A stretch of 64,000 bases of DNA from Streptomyces rhizosphaerihabitans (GTDB lineage: Bacteria > Actinomycetota > Actinomycetes > Streptomycetales > Streptomycetaceae). Made by a program: the position numbers and the translations under genes. The stretch spans positions 146,727 to 210,726 of the forward strand of contig NZ_JAODTZ010000011.1 of NCBI RefSeq assembly GCF_025399795.1, read 5' to 3'. How positions within the stretch are numbered: position 1 is the first letter of the stretch; the number at the start of each line of letters is the position of its first letter. The notes beneath the pieces are model-generated. The model was not told the origin of the DNA. It did no database searches and was given only the letters and a program-made list of their open reading frames with translations. Shown in pieces: positions 10,119 to 17,726 of this stretch.

Positions 10119-10897
10119 TTTGCGGCCTCCGTGTTGCGACGCCCGGCACGACGGGTCACGGCATTGTCCGTGGCTCCGGTGATCGCGGCGATGATCTCTT
10201 CGTGGCTGGTGTCCTTCACGGAGAAGGAGCCGTTGTTCTTGCCCAGGCGCAGGACGGCGACGGTGTCCGCGACGGCCTTCACGTCAGCCATGTTGTGGCT
10301 GATGAGAATGACGCCGAGGTCGCGCTCGCGCAGCCGCTCGACCAGGTCGAGGACCTGAGCGGTCTGCTCGACACCGAGCGCGGCGGTCGGCTCGTCGAGG
10401 ATGACGACCTTGGGGTCGCCGATGAGGGCGCGGGCGATGGCCACGACCTGGCGCTGACCGCCGGAAAGGCTCGCGATCGGGATACGCACGCTCGGGATGC
10501 GGATGGAGAGTGTGCTGAGCAGCTCACGCGCCTTCTGCTCCATCGTGACCTCGTCGATGACGCCGCGGTGAAGCAGCTCACGACCGAGGTAGAGGTTGCC
10601 GACCACGTCGAGGTTGTCGCACAGGGCGAGGTCCTGGTAGACGGTCGCGACGCCGAGTCCCTGGGCGTCGTGCGGCTTGTTGATGCTGACGGGCTGACCG
10701 TCCCACTCGATGACGCCCTCATCGATGGGGTGGACACCCGCGATGGTCTTGACCAGGGTGGACTTTCCTGCGCCATTGTCGCCCACCAGGGCGACCACTT
10801 CTCCGGGGTGGACCTCCAGCTCGACATCGGTGAGTGCCTGCACAGCACCGAATCGCTTGGAGACTCCGCGCAACGCCAGCACGGGCGTAGCGGACAC
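10115..10897 (-). CDS. xylG: Sugar ABC transporter ATP-binding protein, single-module XylG type
   Basis: 260 residues with one complete ABC module: Walker A GDNGAGKST (39-47), signature LSGGQRQVVAIARAL near 145, Walker B VVILDEPTAALG and a following H-loop SHN. It powers sugar uptake through XylH. Classical RbsA/XylG proteins carry two fused modules (~500 residues); this one has a single module and presumably works as a dimer. The GTG at 10897 is nine bases after AAGGAG. The ATG at 10906 abuts that ribosome site and is less likely. A 257-base gap with two hairpins separates it from xylF. Confidence 0.88.
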   Translation of the reverse strand: MSATPVLALRGVSKRFGAVQALTDVELEVHPGEVVALVGDNGAGKSTLVKTIAGVHPIDEGVIEWDGQPVSINKPHDAQGLGVATVYQDLALCDNLDVVGNLYLGRELLHRGVIDEVTMEQKARELLSTLSIRIPSVRIPIASLSGGQRQVVAIARALIGDPKVVILDEPTAALGVEQTAQVLDLVERLRERDLGVILISHNMADVKAVADTVAVLRLGKNNGSFSVKDTSHEEIIAAITGATDNAVTRRAGRRNTEAAK

Positions 10898-11030
10898 GTG
10901 AACCATCTCCTTCGCCGCCTGACCGGCGGGGATGCCGCGCTCGAACCAACCGGCGCGGAGGGATGTGCGAAATGCACAAGGTTTACAAGATGAACATGCG
11001 CGAATCCGCTGCATTTCGCAACGGATCCAT

Positions 11031-11076
11031 CCGACGCCCGCCCCGCAGCGGGGTGTGAAGGTGGGGCAGGCGTCGG
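11031..11076. terminator. Imperfect hairpin between xylF and xylG
   Basis: Arms 11031-11044 and 11063-11076 pair with one mismatch, and CCCCGCAGCGGGG pairs inside. Together with the hairpin at 11108-11143 it probably lowers read-through from xylF into xylGH, so that the binding protein is made in excess. Confidence 0.6.
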
Positions 11077-11107
11077 ACAGGTTCGCGAGACCGCTGAGCG
11101 GCCGAAA

Positions 11108-11143
11108 CTCGGGCGACCACCCGTTGCGCGGAGGTCGCCCGAG
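11108..11143. terminator. Attenuating hairpin just after xylF
   Basis: CTCGGGCGACC at 11108-11118 pairs perfectly with 11133-11143 over a 14-base loop, 10 bases past the xylF stop. Partial termination here is common after binding-protein genes. Confidence 0.7.
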
Positions 11144-11153
11144 AGGGTCGTGC

Positions 11154-12257
11154 TTACTGGAGGCCGGCAGCCTTGCAGGCCTTGGCGAAGTCCGCGGTGC
11201 AGATGTCGGCGACGGTGTAGAGCTTGTCCTTGATCACCGTGTCCTTGATGTTGGCCTTGGTGACCGAGACCGGGACCAGGAGCTGCGAGGGCACCTTGTC
11301 GCCGGAGCCGCTGGTGAGCTCCTGGGTGGCCAGGGACTTGATGTCCTTGCCCTCGAGCAGGTTGACCGCGAGCTGGGCAGCGGCGTCCGCCTCCGGCTTG
11401 AAGGCCTTGTAGACGGTGGAGGACTGGGTGCCGGCGACGATGCGCTGGATACCCGCGAGCTCCGCGTCCTGACCCGTCAGCGGGATGCCACTGATCTTCG
11501 CACCCTTGAGGGTGTTCGCGATGCCACCGGCCATGCCGTCGTTGGCGGAGTAGACGCCCGCGATGTTCTTGGCACCGAGCTGCGTGATGGCAGCGGACAT
11601 CTTCTGGGCGGCGACGGTGTCCTTCCAGAGGCCGGACTGCTCGTAGGCGATGTCGACCTTGCCGTCGAGGGCCTTGTGGGCACCCGCCTTGAACTGACCG
11701 GCGTTCGGGTCGGCGTCGTCACCGTTGATCATGACGATCTTCGACTTCGGGGTGGCCTTGGAGCCGAGCGAGGCGAGCAGCGCCTCACCCTGGAGCTGGC
11801 CGACCTTCTGGTTGTCGAAGGAGACGTAAGCCGAGACCGGACCCTGGGCGAGACGGTCGTACGCGACGACCTTGATGCCCTTGTCGACCGCGGTCTTGAT
11901 CGAGGACTTGATGGCGGCCGAGTCCTGCGCGCTGATCACGAGGACCTTGACGCCCTGGGTGATCATGGTGCTGACCTGCTGGGCCTGCTTGGCGGCGTCG
12001 CCGGCCGCGTTCGCGTACTGGACCTTGCAGTCCGGGCACAGCTCCTTGACCTTGTTCTCGAAGAGCGGGTGGTCGAACTTCTCGTAGCGCGCGGTGACAC
12101 TGTCGGGGAGCAGGAGACCGATGGTCTTGCTGCCCGAGGAGGAGGAGCTGCTGCTGTCGCTGGAGCTCTTGTCGCCGGCCTTGCCACAGGCGGCCACCGA
12201 GAGGGCCATGGAAACAGCGGCGGTACCGATTACGACTCTGCGCATCGTGTTGTTCAT
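11154..12257 (-). CDS. xylF: Sugar-binding lipoprotein of ABC transporter, XylF type
   Basis: 367 residues. The signal peptide ends in the lipobox LSVAAC, with the lipid-bearing Cys at 24, followed by a serine-rich linker. The rest is a type I periplasmic-binding fold of the xylose/ribose group (TIGLLLPDSVTARYEKFD; GVKVLVISAQDS; VVAYDRLAQG; VMINGDDADPNAGQF; GIPLTGQDAELAGIQRI). It captures extracellular pentose for XylGH. The ATG has GGAGG eight bases upstream. It lies directly downstream of the ROK regulator gene, with an AT-rich palindrome in the promoter region. The substrate is inferred from family and synteny. Confidence 0.9.
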   Translation of the reverse strand: MNNTMRRVVIGTAAVSMALSVAACGKAGDKSSSDSSSSSSSGSKTIGLLLPDSVTARYEKFDHPLFENKVKELCPDCKVQYANAAGDAAKQAQQVSTMITQGVKVLVISAQDSAAIKSSIKTAVDKGIKVVAYDRLAQGPVSAYVSFDNQKVGQLQGEALLASLGSKATPKSKIVMINGDDADPNAGQFKAGAHKALDGKVDIAYEQSGLWKDTVAAQKMSAAITQLGAKNIAGVYSANDGMAGGIANTLKGAKISGIPLTGQDAELAGIQRIVAGTQSSTVYKAFKPEADAAAQLAVNLLEGKDIKSLATQELTSGSGDKVPSQLLVPVSVTKANIKDTVIKDKLYTVADICTADFAKACKAAGLQ

Positions 12258-12330
12258 TGGTGGTGCCTCCCTGACAGGGCCGCAACGCTGCGGCCGAGGT
12301 GGTTTGGAGTCAACTCGGCCACCCGTGCGA

Positions 12331-12349
12331 CGTCAAGAAGTAAATACTT
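12331..12349 (-). promoter_or_regulatory. xylF promoter region: -35-like TTGACG beside an AT-rich palindrome
   Basis: On the minus strand TTGACG (12336-12331) is preceded by the palindrome AAGTATTTACTT (12349-12338), a rare AT-rich island in this DNA. I see no good -10 hexamer at the normal distance. The palindrome is a candidate operator for the adjacent ROK regulator. Confidence 0.45.
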
Positions 12350-12378
12350 AACGGGTTGGCAACGGCGTGTTTCGTTCT

Positions 12379-13578
12379 CTAAGTGAAGGCAGGCGCAGCG
12401 GCGGACAGAGACCCGTCCAAAAGGGTCGAATCGCCCATCTCGCTGAGCGCGAGAGCAAGCGCTCCGAGCACCTCCGCACGGCCCCCGAGCGCCCCTGGCA
12501 ACACCGAGAGCTGACGTGCGGCACTGGGGATCGCATAGCGGCCGACAGACTCCCTGATGGGCCCGAGAACGAGCTCACCGGCCTCGGCGAGATCGCCGCC
12601 GAGGACCACCCGGCTCGGGTTCAGCAAATTGCAGAGGTTCGCGACTCCACTGCCGATATGTCGGCCGACGTCGGCGATCACGCGACGGCAGCCCGGATCT
12701 CCGTCCCGCGCCAGCCTGACCACGCCCTCCATGGTCAGATCGGTCCCGTGACTGGACTGGAGGAGCGGCAGCACATAGCGCGCCGCCGCGAAGGTCTCCA
12801 GGCAGCCGCGGTTGCCGCAACGGCAGACGGGGCCGGATTCATCAAGTGTAATATGCCCGATTTCTCCCGCCGTGCCACCCGGACCGCGGTAGATCTTGCC
12901 TTCTATCACCAGGCCCGCGCCGACACCGCTGGCGACCTTGATGTACGCGAGATCCCGGACCCCGCGCCCGCTGCCCCAGACCATCTCGCCGAGCGCGCCC
13001 AGATTGGCGTCGTTGTCCACGTACACGGGCACGCCGAGCCGCCCCCGCAGCTCCTCGGCGGGCCTGGCGCCGGTCCAGCCCGGCAGGATCGAGGTGGACC
13101 CCAGGGTCCCCGATTCCACGTCGATGGGGCCCGGCACACCGAGCCCCACGCCCGCGACCTTGGAACGGTCCACGCCGGTTGCCGCGATCAGGCGGCTGAC
13201 CAGCTCCTCGGCCCGGTCGAAGCCCTGCGCGGCGGAGGCGTCGACGTCCAGCGGCTCGGACTCCTCCGCCAGCACCTGATGGGCCAGGTTCCCGACCGCG
13301 ACGCGCAGATGGGTATGCCCGAAGTCGACACCGATGACGATGCCGGCGTCGCCGCTCAAGGACACGCTGCGCGCCCTGCGGCCGCCGGCCGAAGTGGGCG
13401 TGACCTCGACCGTTCCCCCGTCCTTGAGTTCACGAACGATATTGGAAACGGTCGCGGCCGACAGGCCCGTCGTCCTCGCGATCTCCGCCTGTGTGAGCGA
13501 ACCGGCGAGGCGCACCGCTCGCACGACGCGCTCCAGATTGGCTCGGTGCAGCGAAGACTGCGACCCCGGAGTCTCCAT
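12379..13578 (-). CDS. rok7B7: ROK-family transcriptional regulator Rok7B7
   Basis: 399 residues. A winged HTH occupies residues ~10-60 (LTQAEIARTTGLSAATVSNIVRELKDGG), followed by a ROK sugar-kinase-like domain with GVDFGHTHLRVAVGN and the zinc motif CRCGNRGCLETFA. The phosphate loop DFGHT departs from the DxGGT of true kinases, as usual for ROK repressors. In S. coelicolor the gene between ngcEFG and xylFGH encodes Rok7B7, a pleiotropic regulator of carbon use and antibiotic production. The ATG at 13578 is 11 bases after AGGAG. The in-frame GTG at 13590 overlaps the ribosome site and is disfavoured. A palindrome upstream (13631-13654) may be its own operator. Confidence 0.92.
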   Translation of the reverse strand: METPGSQSSLHRANLERVVRAVRLAGSLTQAEIARTTGLSAATVSNIVRELKDGGTVEVTPTSAGGRRARSVSLSGDAGIVIGVDFGHTHLRVAVGNLAHQVLAEESEPLDVDASAAQGFDRAEELVSRLIAATGVDRSKVAGVGLGVPGPIDVESGTLGSTSILPGWTGARPAEELRGRLGVPVYVDNDANLGALGEMVWGSGRGVRDLAYIKVASGVGAGLVIEGKIYRGPGGTAGEIGHITLDESGPVCRCGNRGCLETFAAARYVLPLLQSSHGTDLTMEGVVRLARDGDPGCRRVIADVGRHIGSGVANLCNLLNPSRVVLGGDLAEAGELVLGPIRESVGRYAIPSAARQLSVLPGALGGRAEVLGALALALSEMGDSTLLDGSLSAAAPAFT

Positions 13579-13630
13579 CGACTCATCCACTCCTGCCCTC
13601 AGCGGGCGGCCCCGATGCCGCCCGTGTGAT

Positions 13631-13654
13631 CCGGGTCACGTCAACGTGACCCGG
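13631..13654. promoter_or_regulatory. Palindrome upstream of rok7B7
   Basis: Two 10-base arms, CCGGGTCACG and its exact complement, flank a TCAA centre, 53-76 bases before the rok7B7 start codon. It has no U-rich tail and sits in a promoter position, so an operator is more likely than a terminator. Confidence 0.5.
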
Positions 13655-13768
13655 TCACTTACAAGTTGTGAACTCCAAGCTCCGCTGAACGGGTTACCGG
13701 CGTCAAGTCCTTGACGAAAATCAGGTCCACCCGGTCATGTTCGAGTTCCGGCCGCACCCGGACACACG

Positions 13769-13798
13769 TACGCCACCCCCGGGGCCGGAGGTGGCGTA
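13769..13798. terminator. Hairpin terminator after ngcG
   Basis: TACGCCACC at 13769-13777 pairs with GGTGGCGTA at 13790-13798, with C/G pairing inside, just past the ngcG stop. It separates the ngc operon from rok7B7. Confidence 0.7.
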
Positions 13799-13819
13799 GG
13801 CGGAGAACGGGACGATTCG

Positions 13820-14758
13820 CTACTTGAGAGTCGCCGAGGTGAGGCCCGCCTGGACCTGACGCTGGAAGGACAGATAGACGATCAGCATGGGGATCATGGC
13901 GATCGTCACGCCGGCGAACAGGACGGGAAGATCGGTGGCGTACCCCTGCTGCTGCTGCAGCTGGATGAGGCCCTGGGTCAGAACGTAGCGTTCCGGATCC
14001 GAACTGGTCTGCGGCTGCATCAGCACCGAGGGCAGGATGTACTGGTTCCACTGGCCCAGGACGTTGAAGATGCCGACGCTGAGCAGTCCGGGCTTGGCCA
14101 TCGGCAGCATGACCTGGAAGAACGCCCGGGTGTGCGAGGCCCCGTCGAGCACCGCCGCCTCGAAGACCGCCGTGGGCAGTGTCCGGAAGAAGGCGTGCAT
14201 GAAGAACACGGTGAACGGCAGCGAGTAGGCGACGTACACCAGGATCAGGCCTTGGTATGTGTTCAACATGTCGAGACGTTTGACCATGAAGAACAGCGGA
14301 ACCAGGGCCAGGAAGACGGGGAACATGGCCCCGCCGACGAAGAAGTAGTACACGAGCCGGTTGCCCGGGAACTCGTAGCGGGCCAGTACGTAGGCCGCCA
14401 TCGCGCCGAGGAGCATGGTCAGCGGGACCGAGAAGACCAGGACGATCAGGGTGTTGGCGAAGTAGTCGCCGATGCCCTTGTTCCAGGCCCGGGTGAAGAC
14501 GTCGAACTGCCAGTTCGAGGGCCAGCCGAGGGCCGAACCGCCGATCTGCGCGTCGGTCTTGAAGGAGCTCAGGACGAGCCAGAGCAGCGGCAGGATGATC
14601 AGGACCGCCCACAGGGCCAGGAAGCCGTGCGAGAAGACGTTGAGGGCCATGCCCTCGGTGCGCTTGTCACCCGGCCGGGGCGGGGCCTTCCTGGCGTTTC
14701 GTTGCGGGGGTACTCCGGCGCCGTCGACCTTCGTCGGCTCCGTGATGGGTGCGCTCAT
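13820..14758 (-). CDS. ngcG: Carbohydrate ABC transporter permease NgcG (MalG type)
   Basis: 312 residues with six predicted membrane helices and the EAA loop EAAVLDGASHTRAFFQVMLP that contacts the ATPase. It is the second permease of an importer without its own ATPase gene; such Streptomyces importers use the shared MsiK ATPase. The ATG has GGGAGA seven bases upstream and lies 15 bases after ngcF. By synteny with SCO6005-6007 the system takes up N-acetylglucosamine or N,N'-diacetylchitobiose. The assignment rests on gene order plus family. Confidence 0.88.
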   Translation of the reverse strand: MSAPITEPTKVDGAGVPPQRNARKAPPRPGDKRTEGMALNVFSHGFLALWAVLIILPLLWLVLSSFKTDAQIGGSALGWPSNWQFDVFTRAWNKGIGDYFANTLIVLVFSVPLTMLLGAMAAYVLARYEFPGNRLVYYFFVGGAMFPVFLALVPLFFMVKRLDMLNTYQGLILVYVAYSLPFTVFFMHAFFRTLPTAVFEAAVLDGASHTRAFFQVMLPMAKPGLLSVGIFNVLGQWNQYILPSVLMQPQTSSDPERYVLTQGLIQLQQQQGYATDLPVLFAGVTIAMIPMLIVYLSFQRQVQAGLTSATLK

Positions 14759-14773
14759 AGTCGTGTCTCCCGC

Positions 14774-15706
14774 TCAGAACTCGATGCGCTCGCGGCGGGT
14801 GGCGCGCAGCGTGACCACGGACAGGATCAGGGTGAGAAGGAGCATGACGACGCCCATGGCGCAGGCGTAGCCGCTCTTTCCGAAGTAGAGGAAGTTGCGC
14901 ATCATGACGTTCGCCATGACCTCGCTGTGGTGGTCGGGCCCGCCGCCGTAGCCGGTGCCCTGGGTCGTGGTCGAGACGAGGACGAACATGTCCATCGCGA
15001 TGATGCCGAGATAGACCCAGGCGGTCTGCACCGTGTCCCAGAGCAGGGGCAGGGTGACCCGGAAGAAGGTGTGGGTGCGGCTCGCGCCGTCCAGCAGCGC
15101 CGCCTCGTAGATGTCCCGCGGGATGGACTGCATGGCGGCCGAGAAGAGCACCAGGTAGAAGCCGACGCCGTGCCAGACGACGACCGCCATCAGGCACCAG
15201 AGCACCAGGTTGGGCTCGTTCATCCACTCGATGGGGTTGTTCCCGTCGACCAGGCCGAGCTTGATCAGCAGGCCGTTGAGCAGACCGCCGCTGTCACTGC
15301 GGTAGAGGGCCCCGAAGAGCACCGCCACGATCGCGAGCGAGAGCACCTGCGGGAAGAAGTACACGATCTTGTAGAACCGCGAGCCGGCGACGCCCTGTAC
15401 GCCACCGGCGCCGCCCCGCCCGCCCGCGTTCACCATGAAGGCGAAGAAGAGGGCGAGCAGGATGGTGATCACCGGGATGAACACCAGGAACAGGATGTTG
15501 TGCCAGATCGCTTCGAGGAATACGTCGTCCTGGAACAACGCCTTGTAATTGTCCAGGCCGACGAAACTGAACGTCTGCGACTGACCCTTCCAGTCGGTGA
15601 AGGAGTAACCGATGGTCTGTAGGTAAGGCCAGATCACGAAGATCAGATACAGCGCCAAAGGTGCGAGGAGAAACCCCGCGACGAACCGGTACTGCCCTTT
15701 TCGCAT
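14774..15706 (-). CDS. ngcF: Carbohydrate ABC transporter permease NgcF (MalF type)
   Basis: 310 residues with six membrane helices. The EAA loop reads YEAALLDGASRTHTFFRVTLP. It pairs with NgcG to form the membrane channel for amino-sugar uptake. The ATG follows GGCAGGA at four bases. The 82-base gap from ngcE contains three copies of a ~23-base repeat. The family is certain; the substrate is inferred from synteny. Confidence 0.88.
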   Translation of the reverse strand: MRKGQYRFVAGFLLAPLALYLIFVIWPYLQTIGYSFTDWKGQSQTFSFVGLDNYKALFQDDVFLEAIWHNILFLVFIPVITILLALFFAFMVNAGGRGGAGGVQGVAGSRFYKIVYFFPQVLSLAIVAVLFGALYRSDSGGLLNGLLIKLGLVDGNNPIEWMNEPNLVLWCLMAVVVWHGVGFYLVLFSAAMQSIPRDIYEAALLDGASRTHTFFRVTLPLLWDTVQTAWVYLGIIAMDMFVLVSTTTQGTGYGGGPDHHSEVMANVMMRNFLYFGKSGYACAMGVVMLLLTLILSVVTLRATRRERIEF

Positions 15707-15716
15707 GGCATCCTGC

Positions 15717-15785
15717 CCTGGTGTTCCGGGTGTGCGTGACCCGGGTGTTCCGGGTGCGCGTGCCCCTGATGTTCCGGGTTTTACG
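15717..15785. repeat. Three ~23-bp tandem repeats between ngcE and ngcF
   Basis: Three consecutive units begin TGTTCCGGGT (near 15722, 15746 and 15770) and continue with a degenerate GCGTG-type tail. They fill the ngcE-ngcF gap and may affect mRNA stability or read-through. Confidence 0.7.
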
Positions 15786-15788
15786 TGA

Positions 15789-17240
15789 TCAGTCGCGGTG
15801 GTTCTTCTTGGACGCCGGGTCCTTGGCCGCCTTGTCGACCGCCGCCTGGGCCCGCTTCAGCCATTCCTTCGGCTGAATGCGCTTGGACATCAGCTCGTTG
15901 GACGCGTTCTGGATGGAGACGTCCATCTCGCTGTACCAGTTGAAGTACAGGTAGTTGAAGGTGTTGTCACCCGCCGCCTTGGACGCGTCGACGGTGGACT
16001 GCGTACCGGGACGCAGCTGCACGCCCTCGGACACGCTGTCCTTGAGGATGGTGAGCGAGTTGGCTTTCTGCGCGAAGAGCGTCGACCACTCCTTGGAGAG
16101 CATGGAGCGCATGAACTCCTTGGCCTCGGGCAGGTTCGCGGCCTTCGCCGGGATGATGAACGGCTCGCCGGAACCCGCCCGGATCGCCTCGAACGGCAGC
16201 TTGTCGCCGGACAGGCTGGGCATCGGCATGAACTTCATGTCGAAGTCGGCCGGGGTCTGCTTGAGCTGCTCGTTCTCCAGCCAGGAGCCACAGGTGATGA
16301 ACGCGGCCTTGTACTGGTTCCACCGGGTCTGCGACTCGGTGTGGGTCAGGCCGTTGGTCCCGGGCATCAAGTAGCCCTTTTCCACGACCTCGTAGATCGC
16401 CTCGATGGCCGCCTGGGCGGCGTCGGACCCGACGAACGCCTTGGGGTCGAGGTTGTCGATCGCCTTCATGGCGTCCAGACCGCCCTGCTTGGCGATCAGG
16501 TCCATGATGGCGATGTTGATGTAGTACGGGTACTTGCCCTGGTGGGCGAGGCCGCCGATGCCCTGCGACTTGGCGTCCTTGCAGATGGCGAGGAAGTCGT
16601 CCCAGGTCTTGGGGACCTCCCAGCCCTTCTCCTTGAAGAGCTTGCCGGAGTACCACAACCCCCACACCGTGTAGATGTAGTTGAGGGACACGACCTTGCC
16701 GCCCTGCAGGCCCGGGTCGAGCGTGCCGGGGATCAGGGTGTCGCGGACCTTCTTGGTCGGGTCGTCGATGGACGGGGCGTCGAGGACCGAGGCCAGGTCG
16801 AGGAGCTGGCCGCTCTTGTAGAGCACGTCCAGCTTGATCTGCTGGGCGCCCGAGTCGTCGACGATGTCCGGCGGGTTGCCGCCGTTGAAGCGCGGCTGGA
16901 GCTTGCCGGTGATCTCCTGGGTACCGGTGTGGGCGCTCTTGGAGCCCCACTTCTTGTCGAAGGCCGCTTCCCACGCCTTGGCGTACTCGTCGCCGTAGCC
17001 GCCCTTGAAGACGACGACGTCGAGCTTGCCGCCGCCCTTCTTCACGCCGAAGGGGTTGTCCTTGCTGGTCTTGCCGGTGCCCTTGTCGCCGGAGTTGTCG
17101 TCACTGCCCCCGCCGCTCGCACACGCGGACAGGAAGCTCATCGTCGGGACGGTGATCAGACCGAGTGCGGCCGACCTCTTGATGAGGTCACGGCGGCCGA
17201 CACCCTCGGGGCTGCTGTTCTCGGCGGAAGTGGATCCCAT
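15789..17240 (-). CDS. ngcE: Sugar-binding lipoprotein NgcE of ABC transporter
   Basis: 483 residues. The N-terminus carries a twin-arginine motif (RRDLIKRSA) and a hydrophobic stretch ending in the lipobox FLSAC, so it is probably a Tat-exported lipoprotein. The rest is a MalE-type solute-binding fold (DVVVFKGGYGDEYAKAW; WGLWYSGKLFKEKGWEVPKTWDDF). NgcE proteins bind GlcNAc or chitobiose outside the cell; the S. coelicolor homologue SCO6005 is described as a lower-affinity chitobiose binder. The ATG at 17240 is seven bases after GAGGA; an in-frame TTG two codons upstream is disfavoured. It is transcribed divergently from the GH92 gene. Confidence 0.9.
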   Translation of the reverse strand: MGSTSAENSSPEGVGRRDLIKRSAALGLITVPTMSFLSACASGGGSDDNSGDKGTGKTSKDNPFGVKKGGGKLDVVVFKGGYGDEYAKAWEAAFDKKWGSKSAHTGTQEITGKLQPRFNGGNPPDIVDDSGAQQIKLDVLYKSGQLLDLASVLDAPSIDDPTKKVRDTLIPGTLDPGLQGGKVVSLNYIYTVWGLWYSGKLFKEKGWEVPKTWDDFLAICKDAKSQGIGGLAHQGKYPYYINIAIMDLIAKQGGLDAMKAIDNLDPKAFVGSDAAQAAIEAIYEVVEKGYLMPGTNGLTHTESQTRWNQYKAAFITCGSWLENEQLKQTPADFDMKFMPMPSLSGDKLPFEAIRAGSGEPFIIPAKAANLPEAKEFMRSMLSKEWSTLFAQKANSLTILKDSVSEGVQLRPGTQSTVDASKAAGDNTFNYLYFNWYSEMDVSIQNASNELMSKRIQPKEWLKRAQAAVDKAAKDPASKKNHRD

Positions 17241-17282
17241 GCTCAAGTCCTCGCCTTCTCCAGGACTCAGGCGGTGAACCGG

Positions 17283-17310
17283 ATCCTCCCCGGCACCGCG
17301 GTTAGGTCAA
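17283..17310 (-). promoter_or_regulatory. Candidate ngcE promoter (HrdB-like)
   Basis: On the minus strand -35 TTGACC (17310-17305) and -10 GAGGAT (17288-17283) are separated by 16 bases and lie ~45 bases before the ngcE start. Confidence 0.5.
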
Positions 17311-17413
17311 GCTGGGGTCGTGCATGGGGGATTCAGTGGGACGAATCGGCGGTACGTGTATGGACCACGGTCCGCCGGCCCTCGAAATTCCCCCTGGGTC
17401 CTGCCTGTCCAGT

Positions 17414-17431
17414 GCCAGTCGATCGACTGGC
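17414..17431. promoter_or_regulatory. 18-bp palindrome upstream of ngcE
   Basis: GCCAGTCGATCGACTGGC is a perfect palindrome, ~175 bases before ngcE. It resembles but does not match the DasR site (core TGGTCTAGACCA). It could serve ngcE or the divergent GH92 gene. Confidence 0.5.
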
Positions 17432-17640
17432 CGGACGCGACAGGTATAGTCCACTTCCCGCCAGCGGAGCAAGATCGAATGCAGGTTTGCCCGTCGGTCT
17501 TTTCCGAGTTGAGACCTCCCGGAAATATGGGGCACCCCCGGACCACCCCGGCGAAGATCCACAGGAGGCCAACCTCCCGCAATGAACGCAATGCACGGTT
17601 CGTCACACGGTATTCACCCCGGATGCCACATCCAACACCC

Positions 17641-17656
17641 TTGACAGCACTGTCAA
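17641..17656. promoter_or_regulatory. Palindrome overlapping a TTGACA box upstream of GH92
   Basis: TTGACAGCACTGTCAA has perfect 7-base arms; its first six bases match a consensus -35 hexamer. A bound repressor would cover the promoter of the mannosidase gene. Confidence 0.5.
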
Positions 17657-17690
17657 CTTGACTCCCAAATGGTCCTTGCGCATCGAATTT

Positions 17691-17702
17691 GACAACGTTG
17701 TC
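17691..17702. promoter_or_regulatory. LacI-type operator GACAACGTTGTC upstream of GH92
   Basis: A perfect 12-bp palindrome with the central CG typical of LacI-family operators, 24 bases before the start codon. The identical sequence occurs upstream of the second GH92 gene (28605-28616). Confidence 0.7.
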
Positions 17703-17726
17703 CAGGTGCAGGGAGGGTGCTCGCGC

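Larger units (their letters stand above)
17241..17726. other. Divergent regulatory region between ngcE and the first GH92 gene
   Basis: 486 bases without a supported gene. Reading rightward it contains an ngcE promoter candidate (17283-17310), an 18-bp palindrome (17414-17431), a TATAGT -10-like box on the plus strand (17445-17450), and two further palindromes just before the GH92 start (17641-17656 and 17691-17702). It is dense in likely protein-binding sites. Confidence 0.65.

Noticed and set aside
17445..17450. TATAGT as the main GH92 promoter
   Set aside because: It is a good -10 but the matching -35 (ATCGAC) is poor, and the leader would be ~270 bases, so I mention it only as part of the regulatory region.
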